A program made the position numbers and the translations under genes. 64,000 nt of DNA from Bacillota bacterium. GTDB lineage: Bacteria > Bacillota > Clostridia > Lachnospirales > Lachnospiraceae. Positions within the stretch are counted from its first letter, which is position 1. Every line of letters starts with the position of its first letter. Below, in pieces: positions 16,567-24,477 of this stretch. The stretch is from positions 1 to 64,000 of the forward strand of contig JAEWCQ010000038.1 of assembly GCA_023390555.1 (NCBI GenBank). The letters run 5' to 3'. Below the pieces are notes generated by a model that worked only from the letters and a program-made list of their open reading frames with translations, was not told the origin of the DNA and did no database searches.

Positions 16567-17367
16567 ATGTATGTGAATCAGAGTGTGGTATCTCTCTGGA
16601 AAGAACCTTCGGAGGATGAAAGGACAGATGAGGCATTATATGGTATGCGTGCACAGGTTTTACAGGAAGAAGAAGGCTGGAGTTATGTTCGCATGTATTA
16701 CGGATATGAGGGATGGATGCAGAGCAGATATCTGAGTCAGGAAACTGACACTGCTTTCGGAACGGGGAAATACGTGGCAGCTGCATGGGCAGACGTTATG
16801 GAGTCACCTGCAGTTCAGGCAAAAATCAGAATTACGATTCCGAGGGGAAGTTTGATCATGGCCCTTGGAAGTGCAAAAGATGGATGGCAGAAAGTTGCAT
16901 TGTGGAATGGAGAATGCGGATTTGTGCCATCCAATTTTTTACGGGATTTTATCAGCCTTTCGACGGATGTATGGAAGAATAACGAATCGCTGATCCGTCA
17001 GAGAGTCGCGGTTACGGCAACCGGCTATATGGGAGTGCAATATCGTTGGGGAGGAAAGAGCCCCGCAGGAATTGACTGTTCCGGACTGGCGCAGATGGCA
17101 TATCTGATCAATGGAATTGTCATTTACCGTGATGCCAGGCTTGAACCGGATTACCCAGTCCATGAAATTGATTCAGATGCAAAAAAACAGGGTGATCTGC
17201 TCTATTTCCCCGGACACATCGCGATTTATCTGGGAAATGATCGCTATGTGCATGCAACGGCGAAAGCCGGATGTCACCATGTGACAGTCAACAGTCTGAA
17301 TCCGGATGCGGTTGATTACCGGGAGGATCTTGCAGAGCAGCTGCTGGCGGTCGGAAGTATTTTCTGA
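16567..17367 (+). CDS. SH3-SH3-NlpC/P60 endopeptidase without signal peptide (YkfC-like)
   Basis: The 266-aa protein has two SH3b-like modules (about residues 1-60 and 65-130) and a C-terminal NlpC/P60 domain with catalytic Cys171 (DCSGL), His217 (GHIAIYLG) and His229 (YVHA). It has no signal peptide or membrane segment, in contrast to secreted cell-wall hydrolases. This layout resembles YkfC, a cytosolic gamma-D-glutamyl peptidase that recycles murein peptides; that role is inferred. A ribosome binding site AAAGGA is upstream. The neighbours are an amino-acid importer and hydrogenase maturation genes, so the context says little. Confidence 0.85.
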   Translation: MYVNQSVVSLWKEPSEDERTDEALYGMRAQVLQEEEGWSYVRMYYGYEGWMQSRYLSQETDTAFGTGKYVAAAWADVMESPAVQAKIRITIPRGSLIMALGSAKDGWQKVALWNGECGFVPSNFLRDFISLSTDVWKNNESLIRQRVAVTATGYMGVQYRWGGKSPAGIDCSGLAQMAYLINGIVIYRDARLEPDYPVHEIDSDAKKQGDLLYFPGHIAIYLGNDRYVHATAKAGCHHVTVNSLNPDAVDYREDLAEQLLAVGSIF

Positions 17368-17377
17368 GGAACATAGC

Positions 17378-17406
17378 TTGTGCAACCCAGGCGTCCGTGC
17401 TATGAT
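17378..17406 (+). promoter_or_regulatory. Promoter before hydrogenase maturation operon
   Basis: TTGTGC (17378-17383) and TATGAT (17401-17406) are spaced by 17 nt. Transcription would start near 17413 and run about 115 nt before reaching the terminator hairpin at 17527, so the operon may be under attenuation control. Confidence 0.6.
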
Positions 17407-17526
17407 AAAAACACTTGATAACGGGTCTGCCTGCTGTCGAGTCGGAGAAAAAGAATATTTGTCCACTGACACTGAAATTGAGATTGAAGTGAAAGGCTCA
17501 GGCAATTTGGATACGTTGTGAAAAAG

Positions 17527-17555
17527 ACTGCGCCTTTTTGTGGCGCAGTTTTTTG
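17527..17555 (+). terminator. Leader terminator upstream of TM1266-hydEGF
   Basis: ACTGCGCC (17527-17534) and GGCGCAGT (17542-17549) form a strong stem with a 7-nt loop followed by six T. It lies between the promoter at 17378 and the first gene at 17576. Either it ends a short RNA or peptide gene (an open 39-codon frame starts at 17402) or it is the expression platform of an attenuator. Confidence 0.85.
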
Positions 17556-17575
17556 ATTCAGAAAGGAAGCGAAAC

Positions 17576-17827
17576 TTGGAAACGAGAGTTGCGTTGATTG
17601 GAATTATTGTTGAGAAAACAGATTCGGTGGAAAAACTCAATCACCTGCTTCACGAATATGGAGCGTATATCATCGGAAGAATGGGAATTCCGTACAAAGA
17701 GCGCGGAATTAATATTATCAGTGTTGCAATCGATGCACCACAGGATGTAATTAATGCACTCTCCGGTAAAATCGGGCGTCTGGATGGAATCGGTGCAAAG
17801 ACCGTGTATTCGAATATCAGCCAATAG
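17576..17827 (+). CDS. TM1266-family iron-only hydrogenase system regulator
   Basis: The 83-aa protein is a small ACT-like protein of the TM1266 family, found next to [FeFe]-hydrogenase maturation genes and thought to regulate them or sense a small ligand. Signature stretches are RVALIGIIVEK, YGAYIIGRMGIPYKERGINIISVAIDA and the C-terminal GIGAKTVYSN. TTG 17576 is chosen as start, because AGGAAG lies 6 nt upstream and family members begin at this point. It is followed by hydE after 11 nt. The regulatory function is proposed in the family, not demonstrated here. Confidence 0.88.
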   Translation: METRVALIGIIVEKTDSVEKLNHLLHEYGAYIIGRMGIPYKERGINIISVAIDAPQDVINALSGKIGRLDGIGAKTVYSNISQ

Positions 17828-17838
17828 ACAGGAGAAGC

Positions 17839-18882
17839 ATGGAAACAGGAACAATCGTAAAAAGAATAGAACAGAGGCAGTCCATTGAAAAGCCGGAGTT
17901 GGAATATTTGCTGCAGACACAGGATGTGGCCCTTCTGGAAGAACTGCGGGAGCGCGCAGATGCGGTAAGAAGGACCATTTATGGGAATCAGATTTATATG
18001 CGTGGACTGATTGAATTTACCAATTACTGTAGAAACGACTGTTATTACTGCGGTATCCGCTGCAGCAATCAAAAGGCTGACCGATATCGGCTGAGCGCGG
18101 AACAGATTCTTGACTGCTGCAAAGCAGGATATGAACTTGGATTCCGCACATTCGTACTGCAGGGGGGAGAGGATCCTTATGATACGGATGAAAGGCTTTG
18201 TGCCGTCATACGTTCCATAAAGGAAGCATTTCCGGAATGTGCCATTACCATGTCTGTCGGAGAAAGAAGCAAAGAAAGCTATCAGGCCATGTATGAAGCC
18301 GGTGCGGACCGTTATCTGCTCCGTCATGAGACGGCCGATGAAGTTCATTATGGAAAGCTTCACCCAAAGAACCTTACGCTTAAACACCGGAAGCAATGTT
18401 TAGTTACACTGAAGGAAATCGGTTATCAGGTGGGCTGCGGATTTATGGTCGGCTCCCCTTACCAGACCGTGGACACGCTCTATGAGGATCTTTTACTGAT
18501 CAAAGAGCTGCAGCCGCATATGGTGGGAATCGGTCCGTTTATACCACACAAAGATACACCGTTTCACGAGCAACAGGCCGGTACACTGGATCAGACACTG
18601 CGGCTTTTGAGTGTGATCCGTCTGATACATCCCCATGTACTGCTCCCGGCCACAACGGCACTGGGAACCATACATCCCAAGGGCAGGGAAAAAGGAATTC
18701 TTGCGGGAGCAAACGTGGTGATGCCGAACCTTTCCCCAACAAATGTCAGGGCGAAATATCTGCTGTACGACAATAAGATCTGTACCGGGGATGAAGCGGC
18801 AGAATGCAGATACTGCATGCAAAAGAGGATGGAAAGCATTGGTTATCAGGTGGTCGTAGACAGAGGAGATTTCAAAGACTGA
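17839..18882 (+). CDS. hydE: [FeFe]-hydrogenase maturase HydE (radical SAM)
   Basis: HydE is a radical-SAM enzyme that helps build the diiron subcluster of the H-cluster. The 347-aa protein has the CX3CX2C cluster motif at Cys64, Cys68 and Cys71 (NYCRNDCYYCGIR) and the GGEDP SAM-binding stretch. Its length and the C-terminal CRYCMQKRM segment are typical. Between TM1266 and hydG, it belongs to a complete hydE-hydG-hydF maturation set, but no hydrogenase catalytic gene is in the window. Confidence 0.96.
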   Translation: METGTIVKRIEQRQSIEKPELEYLLQTQDVALLEELRERADAVRRTIYGNQIYMRGLIEFTNYCRNDCYYCGIRCSNQKADRYRLSAEQILDCCKAGYELGFRTFVLQGGEDPYDTDERLCAVIRSIKEAFPECAITMSVGERSKESYQAMYEAGADRYLLRHETADEVHYGKLHPKNLTLKHRKQCLVTLKEIGYQVGCGFMVGSPYQTVDTLYEDLLLIKELQPHMVGIGPFIPHKDTPFHEQQAGTLDQTLRLLSVIRLIHPHVLLPATTALGTIHPKGREKGILAGANVVMPNLSPTNVRAKYLLYDNKICTGDEAAECRYCMQKRMESIGYQVVVDRGDFKD

Positions 18883-18936
18883 TAACCGAATATGACTAAC
18901 AGGGAAGCAAAGCTGACCTGAAAGAGAGGAAAAAAC

Positions 18937-20355
18937 ATGTATAACGTAAAATCACTAAGGGCAGAGGAATTTATCAATCATGAGGAGATTGAAGAGACAC
19001 TCGCTTATGCGGATGCCAACAAGGAAAATGTTGCACTGATCGACAGTATCATTGAAAAAGCAAGAGGCAGGAAAGGTCTTACCCATCGGGAAGCTTCCGT
19101 GCTGCTGGCCTGTCAGATGCCGGATAAGCTGGAAGAGATCTATGAGCTGGCAGAGCAGATCAAAAAGGATTTCTACGGAAACCGCATCGTGCTCTTTGCG
19201 CCGCTTTATCTGTCCAATTACTGTGTCAACGGATGTGTTTACTGTCCATATCATGGAAAAAACCGTCATATTGCACGTAAGAAGCTGACGCAGGAAGAGG
19301 TTCGCAAAGAAGTCATTGCCTTACAGGACATGGGACATAAACGTCTGGCGATTGAGGCAGGAGAAGATCCGCTGAACAATCCGATTGAATACATTCTGGA
19401 ATGTATCCAGACCATTTACAGCATTAAGCATAAAAATGGGGCAATCCGCCGTGTCAATGTGAATATTGCGGCGACTACAGTAGAGAATTACCGTAAACTG
19501 AGAGATGCGGGAATCGGTACTTATATTTTGTTTCAGGAGACTTATCATAAGGAAAGTTATGAAAACCTTCATCCGACCGGCCCGAAGCATGACTACGTAT
19601 ATCATACGGAGGCTATGGATCGGGCCATGGAGGGAGGAATCGATGATGTGGGCTTAGGTGTACTGTTTGGACTGGAACTGTACCGTTATGAGTTTGCAGG
19701 GCTTTTGATGCATGCAGAGCATTTGGAGGCGGTGCACGGTGTCGGCCCACATACGATCAGTGTTCCAAGAATCAAGCATGCAGATGATATTGACCCATCG
19801 GCATTTGATAACAGCATCAGCGATGAAATTTTTGCCAAGCTCTGTGCTTTGATTCGAATTTCCGTACCATATACGGGCATGATTATTTCAACAAGAGAAA
19901 GCCAGAACGTGCGGGAGAAAGTGCTGCCGCTTGGTGTATCCCAGGTCAGCGGAGGTTCGAGGACGAGTGTCGGCGGTTATTTTGAACCGGAAGAAGAGGA
20001 TGAAAAATCCGAACAGTTCGATGTAAGCGATAAGCGGACGCTGGATGAGATTGTCAACTGGCTGATGAAACTCGGTTACATCCCAAGCTTTTGCACCGCA
20101 TGCTATCGGGAAGGACGTACGGGAGACCGCTTTATGAGCCTGTGCAAGAGCAGACAGATTTTAAATTGCTGTCATCCGAATGCGCTGATGACGTTGAAAG
20201 AATATCTGGAGGATTATGCGGAAACGGAAACCAGAGAAATCGGAATGAAGATGATTGAAGAAGAGTTGAAGACAATCCCAAATGAAAAGGTCAGGACGAT
20301 TGCTTATGAACATATCCATGACATTGCAGAGGGAAAACGTGATTTCAGATTTTAG
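18937..20355 (+). CDS. hydG: [FeFe]-hydrogenase maturase HydG (tyrosine lyase)
   Basis: HydG cleaves tyrosine to supply CO and cyanide for the H-cluster. The 472-aa protein has the radical-SAM motif at Cys96, Cys100 and Cys103 (NYCVNGCVYCPYHG) and the C-terminal CX2C...C ligand set (FCTACYREGRTGDRF, then LNCC) that holds the second, dangler-iron cluster. The GEDP motif is present. A 54-nt gap separates it from hydE, and hydF follows after 11 nt. Confidence 0.97.
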   Translation: MYNVKSLRAEEFINHEEIEETLAYADANKENVALIDSIIEKARGRKGLTHREASVLLACQMPDKLEEIYELAEQIKKDFYGNRIVLFAPLYLSNYCVNGCVYCPYHGKNRHIARKKLTQEEVRKEVIALQDMGHKRLAIEAGEDPLNNPIEYILECIQTIYSIKHKNGAIRRVNVNIAATTVENYRKLRDAGIGTYILFQETYHKESYENLHPTGPKHDYVYHTEAMDRAMEGGIDDVGLGVLFGLELYRYEFAGLLMHAEHLEAVHGVGPHTISVPRIKHADDIDPSAFDNSISDEIFAKLCALIRISVPYTGMIISTRESQNVREKVLPLGVSQVSGGSRTSVGGYFEPEEEDEKSEQFDVSDKRTLDEIVNWLMKLGYIPSFCTACYREGRTGDRFMSLCKSRQILNCCHPNALMTLKEYLEDYAETETREIGMKMIEEELKTIPNEKVRTIAYEHIHDIAEGKRDFRF

Positions 20356-20366
20356 GAGGAAAAAGT

Positions 20367-21566
20367 ATGGCAGTTACTTTAAATGAAACACCAAGTGCGA
20401 ACCGTCTCCATATCGGTTTTTTTGGAAAGCGAAACAGTGGAAAATCTTCACTGATCAACGCATTTACCAATCAGGATGTGTCGATTGTGTCTGATGTTGC
20501 GGGAACCACGACAGATCCGGTCTATAAGGCAATGGAAGTCTATCCGTTAGGACCGTGTATTATGATCGATACCGCCGGATTTGATGATGAGGGGGAACTC
20601 GGACAGATCCGTGTGGAAAAGACGAGACTTGCGGCAGAAAAAGCAGATGTGGCGGTTGTGGTATTTTCCGATTTGGAGATGGAAGAGGAACTGGAATGGG
20701 TCTGTCTCTTTCAGGAAAAAAAGACACCGGTTCTGCCAATCATCAATAAGGCGGATGTACTTGAGAACGTGGAAGAAATCAGACAGAAAATCGAGTCAGC
20801 TACAAAGCTTGTTCCAATCATCGTCAGTGCGAAGCAGAAAGAGGGTATGGATCGTGTAAAGGAAGAGCTGGTTCGTATCCTGCCCGAGAATTACGGAGAG
20901 CAGTTTATCACGGGAAGACTCGTAGAAAAAGGTGACCTTGTCATGCTTGTCATGCCACAGGATATTCAGGCACCGAAGGGAAGATTGATTCTCCCGCAGG
21001 TACAGACACTTCGGGAGCTGCTTGACAAAAAAGCATTGGTCATGAGCGTGACAACCGATCAGTTCCTGCCTTGCTTAAAGGTCTTAAGCCAGCCGCCAAA
21101 ACTGATTATTACCGATTCACAGGTATTTTCCTATATTTTTGAAAATAAGCCAAAGGAAAGCATGCTGACTTCATTTTCTGTCTTGTTTGCAGCATATAAA
21201 GGGGACCTGCCCTATTATGTGGAAGGCGCAAAGCAGCTGGATGCCCTTACTGCCGATTCAAAAGTCCTGATTGCCGAATGCTGTACGCATGCACCGCTGG
21301 CAGAAGATATCGGAAGAGAAAAAATACCGCGCATGCTGCGCCAGCGTGCCGAAGAGGGAATCACAATTGATGTGGTCAGCGGTACGGACTATCCGGAAAA
21401 TCTGTCGGAGTACGATCTGGTCATTCAGTGCGGTGCCTGCATGTTTAATCGAAAATATGTGATGTCTCGCATTGAGCGTGCAAAACTGCAGCAGGTGCCG
21501 ATGACGAATTACGGTGTCGTAATTGCCCATTTAACTGGAATTCTATCCCAGATACAGCTTCCTTAA
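20367..21566 (+). CDS. hydF: [FeFe]-hydrogenase maturation GTPase HydF
   Basis: HydF is the scaffold that receives the diiron precursor and delivers it to the hydrogenase. The 399-aa protein has a GTPase domain (P-loop GKRNSGKSS at 20-28, DTAGFDDEG, NKADV), a dimerisation domain and a C-terminal FeS domain with ECCTHAPLAED and CGACMFN. The residue before CGAC is Gln, where many HydF proteins have His in an HCxxC motif. The gene closes the operon. Confidence 0.95.
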   Translation: MAVTLNETPSANRLHIGFFGKRNSGKSSLINAFTNQDVSIVSDVAGTTTDPVYKAMEVYPLGPCIMIDTAGFDDEGELGQIRVEKTRLAAEKADVAVVVFSDLEMEEELEWVCLFQEKKTPVLPIINKADVLENVEEIRQKIESATKLVPIIVSAKQKEGMDRVKEELVRILPENYGEQFITGRLVEKGDLVMLVMPQDIQAPKGRLILPQVQTLRELLDKKALVMSVTTDQFLPCLKVLSQPPKLIITDSQVFSYIFENKPKESMLTSFSVLFAAYKGDLPYYVEGAKQLDALTADSKVLIAECCTHAPLAEDIGREKIPRMLRQRAEEGITIDVVSGTDYPENLSEYDLVIQCGACMFNRKYVMSRIERAKLQQVPMTNYGVVIAHLTGILSQIQLP

Positions 21567-21667
21567 TAATAAAAATCAAGAAGATATGGACAATTTTAAT
21601 AAAAAATATTAAAAAATATCAATACAAATGATTATATTTATCACTACTATTTTGGCTGAAAGTATGC

Positions 21668-21673
21668 TATCAT
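21668..21673 (+). promoter_or_regulatory. Extended -10 of the leuA leader
   Basis: TATCAT with TG one base upstream gives the extended -10 TGCTATCAT in an AT-rich region. No convincing -35 hexamer is visible. Transcription would start near 21680, just where the T-box leader begins. Confidence 0.5.
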
Positions 21674-21679
21674 AAGAAA

Positions 21680-21965
21680 CAAGTTAAGGAAAAGCGAAGA
21701 AGAGGAATAGTAGCAGTCGTCCGGATAGACAGAGAGTCATTGGCTGGTGGAAAATGACAGATGGAAGATTGTGAACTCGCCTTGGAGCTGCTGGCTGAAC
21801 ATTTCAGTAGGCACAGACGGAAGCCCACCGTTACAGGGGAAGAGCATGATTGTGCTTTGTGAGAGCCTGGTATATGCGAGTATATCGGGAAATAGAGTGG
21901 TACCGCGTAAGAATTTCTTTCGTCTCTATTGTAAATGTCCGCATTTACGATAGAGGCGTTTTTTC
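21680..21965 (+). promoter_or_regulatory. T-box riboswitch, leucine specifier CTC
   Basis: The 5' region has a stem I with specifier loop GTGAACTCGC, in which CTC (21776-21778) follows the GAA context usual for T-box specifiers. The T-box core AGAGTGGTACCGCG is at 21894-21907, and the terminator is CTCTATTGTAAATG (21924-21937) with CATTTACGATAGAG (21942-21955) and a T-run. Uncharged tRNA-Leu(GAG) should favour the antiterminator and allow leuA expression. An open frame at 21747-21953 lies wholly inside the leader and is not a gene. Confidence 0.92.
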
Positions 21966-22026
21966 TTGCCTTTAATCGGAGGCGGAAGTTTAAAATCGAA
22001 TCTGAACAGGGAAAGGAAGCAGCAGA

Positions 22027-24021
22027 ATGAAGAATTACAACAAGTATGAAAGAGCGTATTTTATGCCGGAGAACCCAACTTACGATTGGGTAAAAAAAGA
22101 CTATATTGATCAGGCACCGATCTGGTGCAGTGTGGATTTAAGGGACGGCAATCAGGCGTTAATCGAGCCGATGAGCCTGGAGGAAAAGCTGGAGTTTTTC
22201 CAGATGCTTGTAGCGGTCGGATTTAAGGAGATTGAGGTTGGATTTCCAGCAGCTTCGGAAACTGAATACACGTTTTTGCGTACGTTGATTGAAAAAAATA
22301 TGATACCGGATGATGTTACGATCCAGGTATTGACACAGGCGAGAGAGCACATTATCAAAAAGACATTTGAGGCGGTCAAGGGCGCACCGCATGCCGTGAT
22401 CCATCTGTACAATTCCACTTCGGTTGCACAGCGTGAGCAGGTGTTTGGAAAGAGCCGGGAGGAGATCAAGCAGATTGCCGTCGATGGAGCAAAGCTTTTG
22501 AATCAGCTTGCATCGGAAATAGAGGGGAATTTCTCCTTTGAATACTCACCGGAGAGTTTTCCGGGCACAGAAGTTGACTACGCACTGGAAGTCTGCAATG
22601 CCGTGCTTGATGTGTGGCAGCCAAGGCCGGAGAACAAGGCAATTATCAATATTCCGACAACGGTGGAAAATGCGATGCCGCATGTGTTTGCTACACAGGT
22701 AGAATATATTCATAAAAATCTGAAATATCGGAATGCCGTTGTATTGAGTCTTCATCCGCATAATGACAGGGGGAGCGGTGTCAGTGATGCAGAACTTGGT
22801 ATACTGGCAGGTGCGGACCGGATCGAAGGTACATTATTCGGAAATGGAGAACGTACCGGCAATGTCGACATCATTACACTTGCGATGAATATGTATTCCC
22901 ATGGGGTAGATCCGAAACTGGATTTTTCTGATATGGCACAGATCAGTGATACTTATGAGCGTCTGACACGCATGCAGGTACATATGCGTCAGCCATATGC
23001 CGGACAGCTGGTGTTTACCGCATTTTCCGGTTCGCATCAGGATGCCATTTCCAAAGGGTTTTCCTATCATGAGAAGAATCAGTCCGAAAAATGGAACGTT
23101 CCATATCTTCCAATCGATCCAAAAGATGTCGGACGTGAATATGACGGTGATGTAATCCGAATCAACAGCCAGTCCGGAAAAGGCGGGGTCAGCTATATCC
23201 TCAAACAGAATTTTGGTCTCTCTGTTCCGAAGATGATGCAGGAGGAGATCGGATATACGGTGAAGGGCGTATCGGATAAAGAGCATGCGGAGCTGACACC
23301 GAAGCAGATTTACCAGATATTTGAAGATAAATATGTGAACAACAACAATGTATTTCAGTTGCAGGAATGCCATTTCACGCAGAAAGACGGAATCCTTGCT
23401 TCGATCTCCATAGTCCATGCGGGTGCGGCCCATGAGATCAAGGCAAACGGCAACGGCCGCCTTGATGCGGTAAGCAATGCCTTCAAACAGTATTTCAATA
23501 TCAGCTATGAACTTTCGGTGTATGAAGAGCATGCTCTGTCGGGCGGTTCCTCCTCAAAGGCCGTTTCCTATGTCGGAATCAGCTGCAACGGGAAAAAATA
23601 CTGGGGTGTCGGGATTGAAGAGGATATTATCACCTCCTCTGTTGCGGCACTTATGGCGGCTGTCAACCAGATTGAGCTGATCAAAGGTGTATCGGAAAGC
23701 AAAGATGCACGTATGAATGAAATCATCAATTATATGCAGACCAATTACATGATCGTTACGTTAGATGAGCTCTCCAAGGCATTTTATCTTTCCAAACCAT
23801 ATCTTTCCAAATATATCCGGGAACAGACCGGTCTTACCTTCGGAGAAAATGTAAAAAAGATCCGTATGAAAAAAGCAAAGACTTTGCTGAAGAATGGAAA
23901 TATGAAGGTGGAGAGCATTGCCGAAACGGTCGGCTATCAGAATGTGGAACATTTTAACCGTCTGTTTAAAAAGCAGTATGGAATGACACCAGTGCAGTAC
24001 CGGAATTCAAAGGTCAAATAG
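22027..24021 (+). CDS. leuA: 2-isopropylmalate synthase fused to AraC-type DNA-binding domain
   Basis: Residues 1 to about 550 are a complete long-form (LeuA2 type) 2-isopropylmalate synthase, which condenses acetyl-CoA with 2-oxoisovalerate in leucine synthesis. Visible are VDLRDGNQAL (38-45), the metal-binding HPHNDRG and GNGERTGN, and the C-terminal leucine-sensing domain. After a short linker (IELIKGVSESKDAR), residues 563-664 form a complete AraC/XylS domain with two helix-turn-helix units (LDELSKAFYLSKPYLSKYI and ESIAETVGYQNVEHFNRLF, ending YGMTPVQYR). There is no stop or frameshift between them. Normal LeuA ends where the linker starts. Expression is under a leucine T-box. The enzyme part is certain; transcriptional function is inferred. 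It overlaps the convergent HxlR gene by 8 nt. Confidence 0.93.
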   Translation: MKNYNKYERAYFMPENPTYDWVKKDYIDQAPIWCSVDLRDGNQALIEPMSLEEKLEFFQMLVAVGFKEIEVGFPAASETEYTFLRTLIEKNMIPDDVTIQVLTQAREHIIKKTFEAVKGAPHAVIHLYNSTSVAQREQVFGKSREEIKQIAVDGAKLLNQLASEIEGNFSFEYSPESFPGTEVDYALEVCNAVLDVWQPRPENKAIINIPTTVENAMPHVFATQVEYIHKNLKYRNAVVLSLHPHNDRGSGVSDAELGILAGADRIEGTLFGNGERTGNVDIITLAMNMYSHGVDPKLDFSDMAQISDTYERLTRMQVHMRQPYAGQLVFTAFSGSHQDAISKGFSYHEKNQSEKWNVPYLPIDPKDVGREYDGDVIRINSQSGKGGVSYILKQNFGLSVPKMMQEEIGYTVKGVSDKEHAELTPKQIYQIFEDKYVNNNNVFQLQECHFTQKDGILASISIVHAGAAHEIKANGNGRLDAVSNAFKQYFNISYELSVYEEHALSGGSSSKAVSYVGISCNGKKYWGVGIEEDIITSSVAALMAAVNQIELIKGVSESKDARMNEIINYMQTNYMIVTLDELSKAFYLSKPYLSKYIREQTGLTFGENVKKIRMKKAKTLLKNGNMKVESIAETVGYQNVEHFNRLFKKQYGMTPVQYRNSKVK

Positions 24022-24355
24022 TGGACTTTGTTTTTCCCCATTCATTGATGATTTCCAGTGCAGGGAGAAGGGATTTACAGCTTTCTGTAATCGAATACTC
24101 CACATGGGGCGGGATCTGATCGTATTCTTTTCTGGTCACAAGGCCATGGTACTCCAGAGCCTGCAGTGACCGGGTCAGCATCCGGTTCGTAATGCCGCAG
24201 AGGTGGCGTTTGAGTTCATTGTAACGCATGTTTTCATAGCGGGAAAGTTCCCATATAATAGCCAGTCTCCATTTTCCGCCCAAGATATCAAGTGCGCGTA
24301 TTACCGGACATTTTTCCGGATAATAGGGTACGATTTTGTCAGATTGTTTTTGCAT
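24014..24355 (-). CDS. HxlR-family transcriptional regulator (HypR/YodB-like)
   Basis: The 113-aa winged-helix protein contains CPVIRALDILGGKWRLAII, the family signature with a conserved N-terminal Cys (Cys16 with this start), and the recognition part RYNELKRHLCGITNRMLTRSL. HxlR members of the HypR/YodB group sense disulfide, electrophile or oxidant stress through this Cys. Two in-frame ATGs exist; the second (24355) has AAAGGA about 10 nt upstream and is preferred. The gene is divergent from a nitroreductase gene, as hypR is near hypO in Bacillus, so it probably controls that neighbour. Confidence 0.88.
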   Translation of the reverse strand: MQKQSDKIVPYYPEKCPVIRALDILGGKWRLAIIWELSRYENMRYNELKRHLCGITNRMLTRSLQALEYHGLVTRKEYDQIPPHVEYSITESCKSLLPALEIINEWGKTKSTI

Positions 24356-24420
24356 GTGATAAGACATCCTTTCATTTTAAGGAACAAAAATGTGCGTACT
24401 TCTTTTTTCTTTTCGAATGT

Positions 24421-24438
24421 TTATAATCATTATTGTAA
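24421..24438. promoter_or_regulatory. Candidate operator in the HxlR-nitroreductase intergenic region
   Basis: TTATAAT (24421-24427) and ATTGTAA (24432-24438) are inverted with one mismatch around a 4-nt spacer, and the left arm holds a TATAAT that could be the -10 of the nitroreductase gene. HxlR-type regulators bind such AT-rich dyads. Binding is inferred. Confidence 0.45.
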
Positions 24439-24477
24439 ATAGATAGAAAAAAGTCAATCAAAGACTGGAGGAAAAAG

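Noticed and set aside
21747..21953. 68-codon ORF upstream of leuA
   Set aside because: It lies entirely inside the leucine T-box leader, across the T-box core and terminator.
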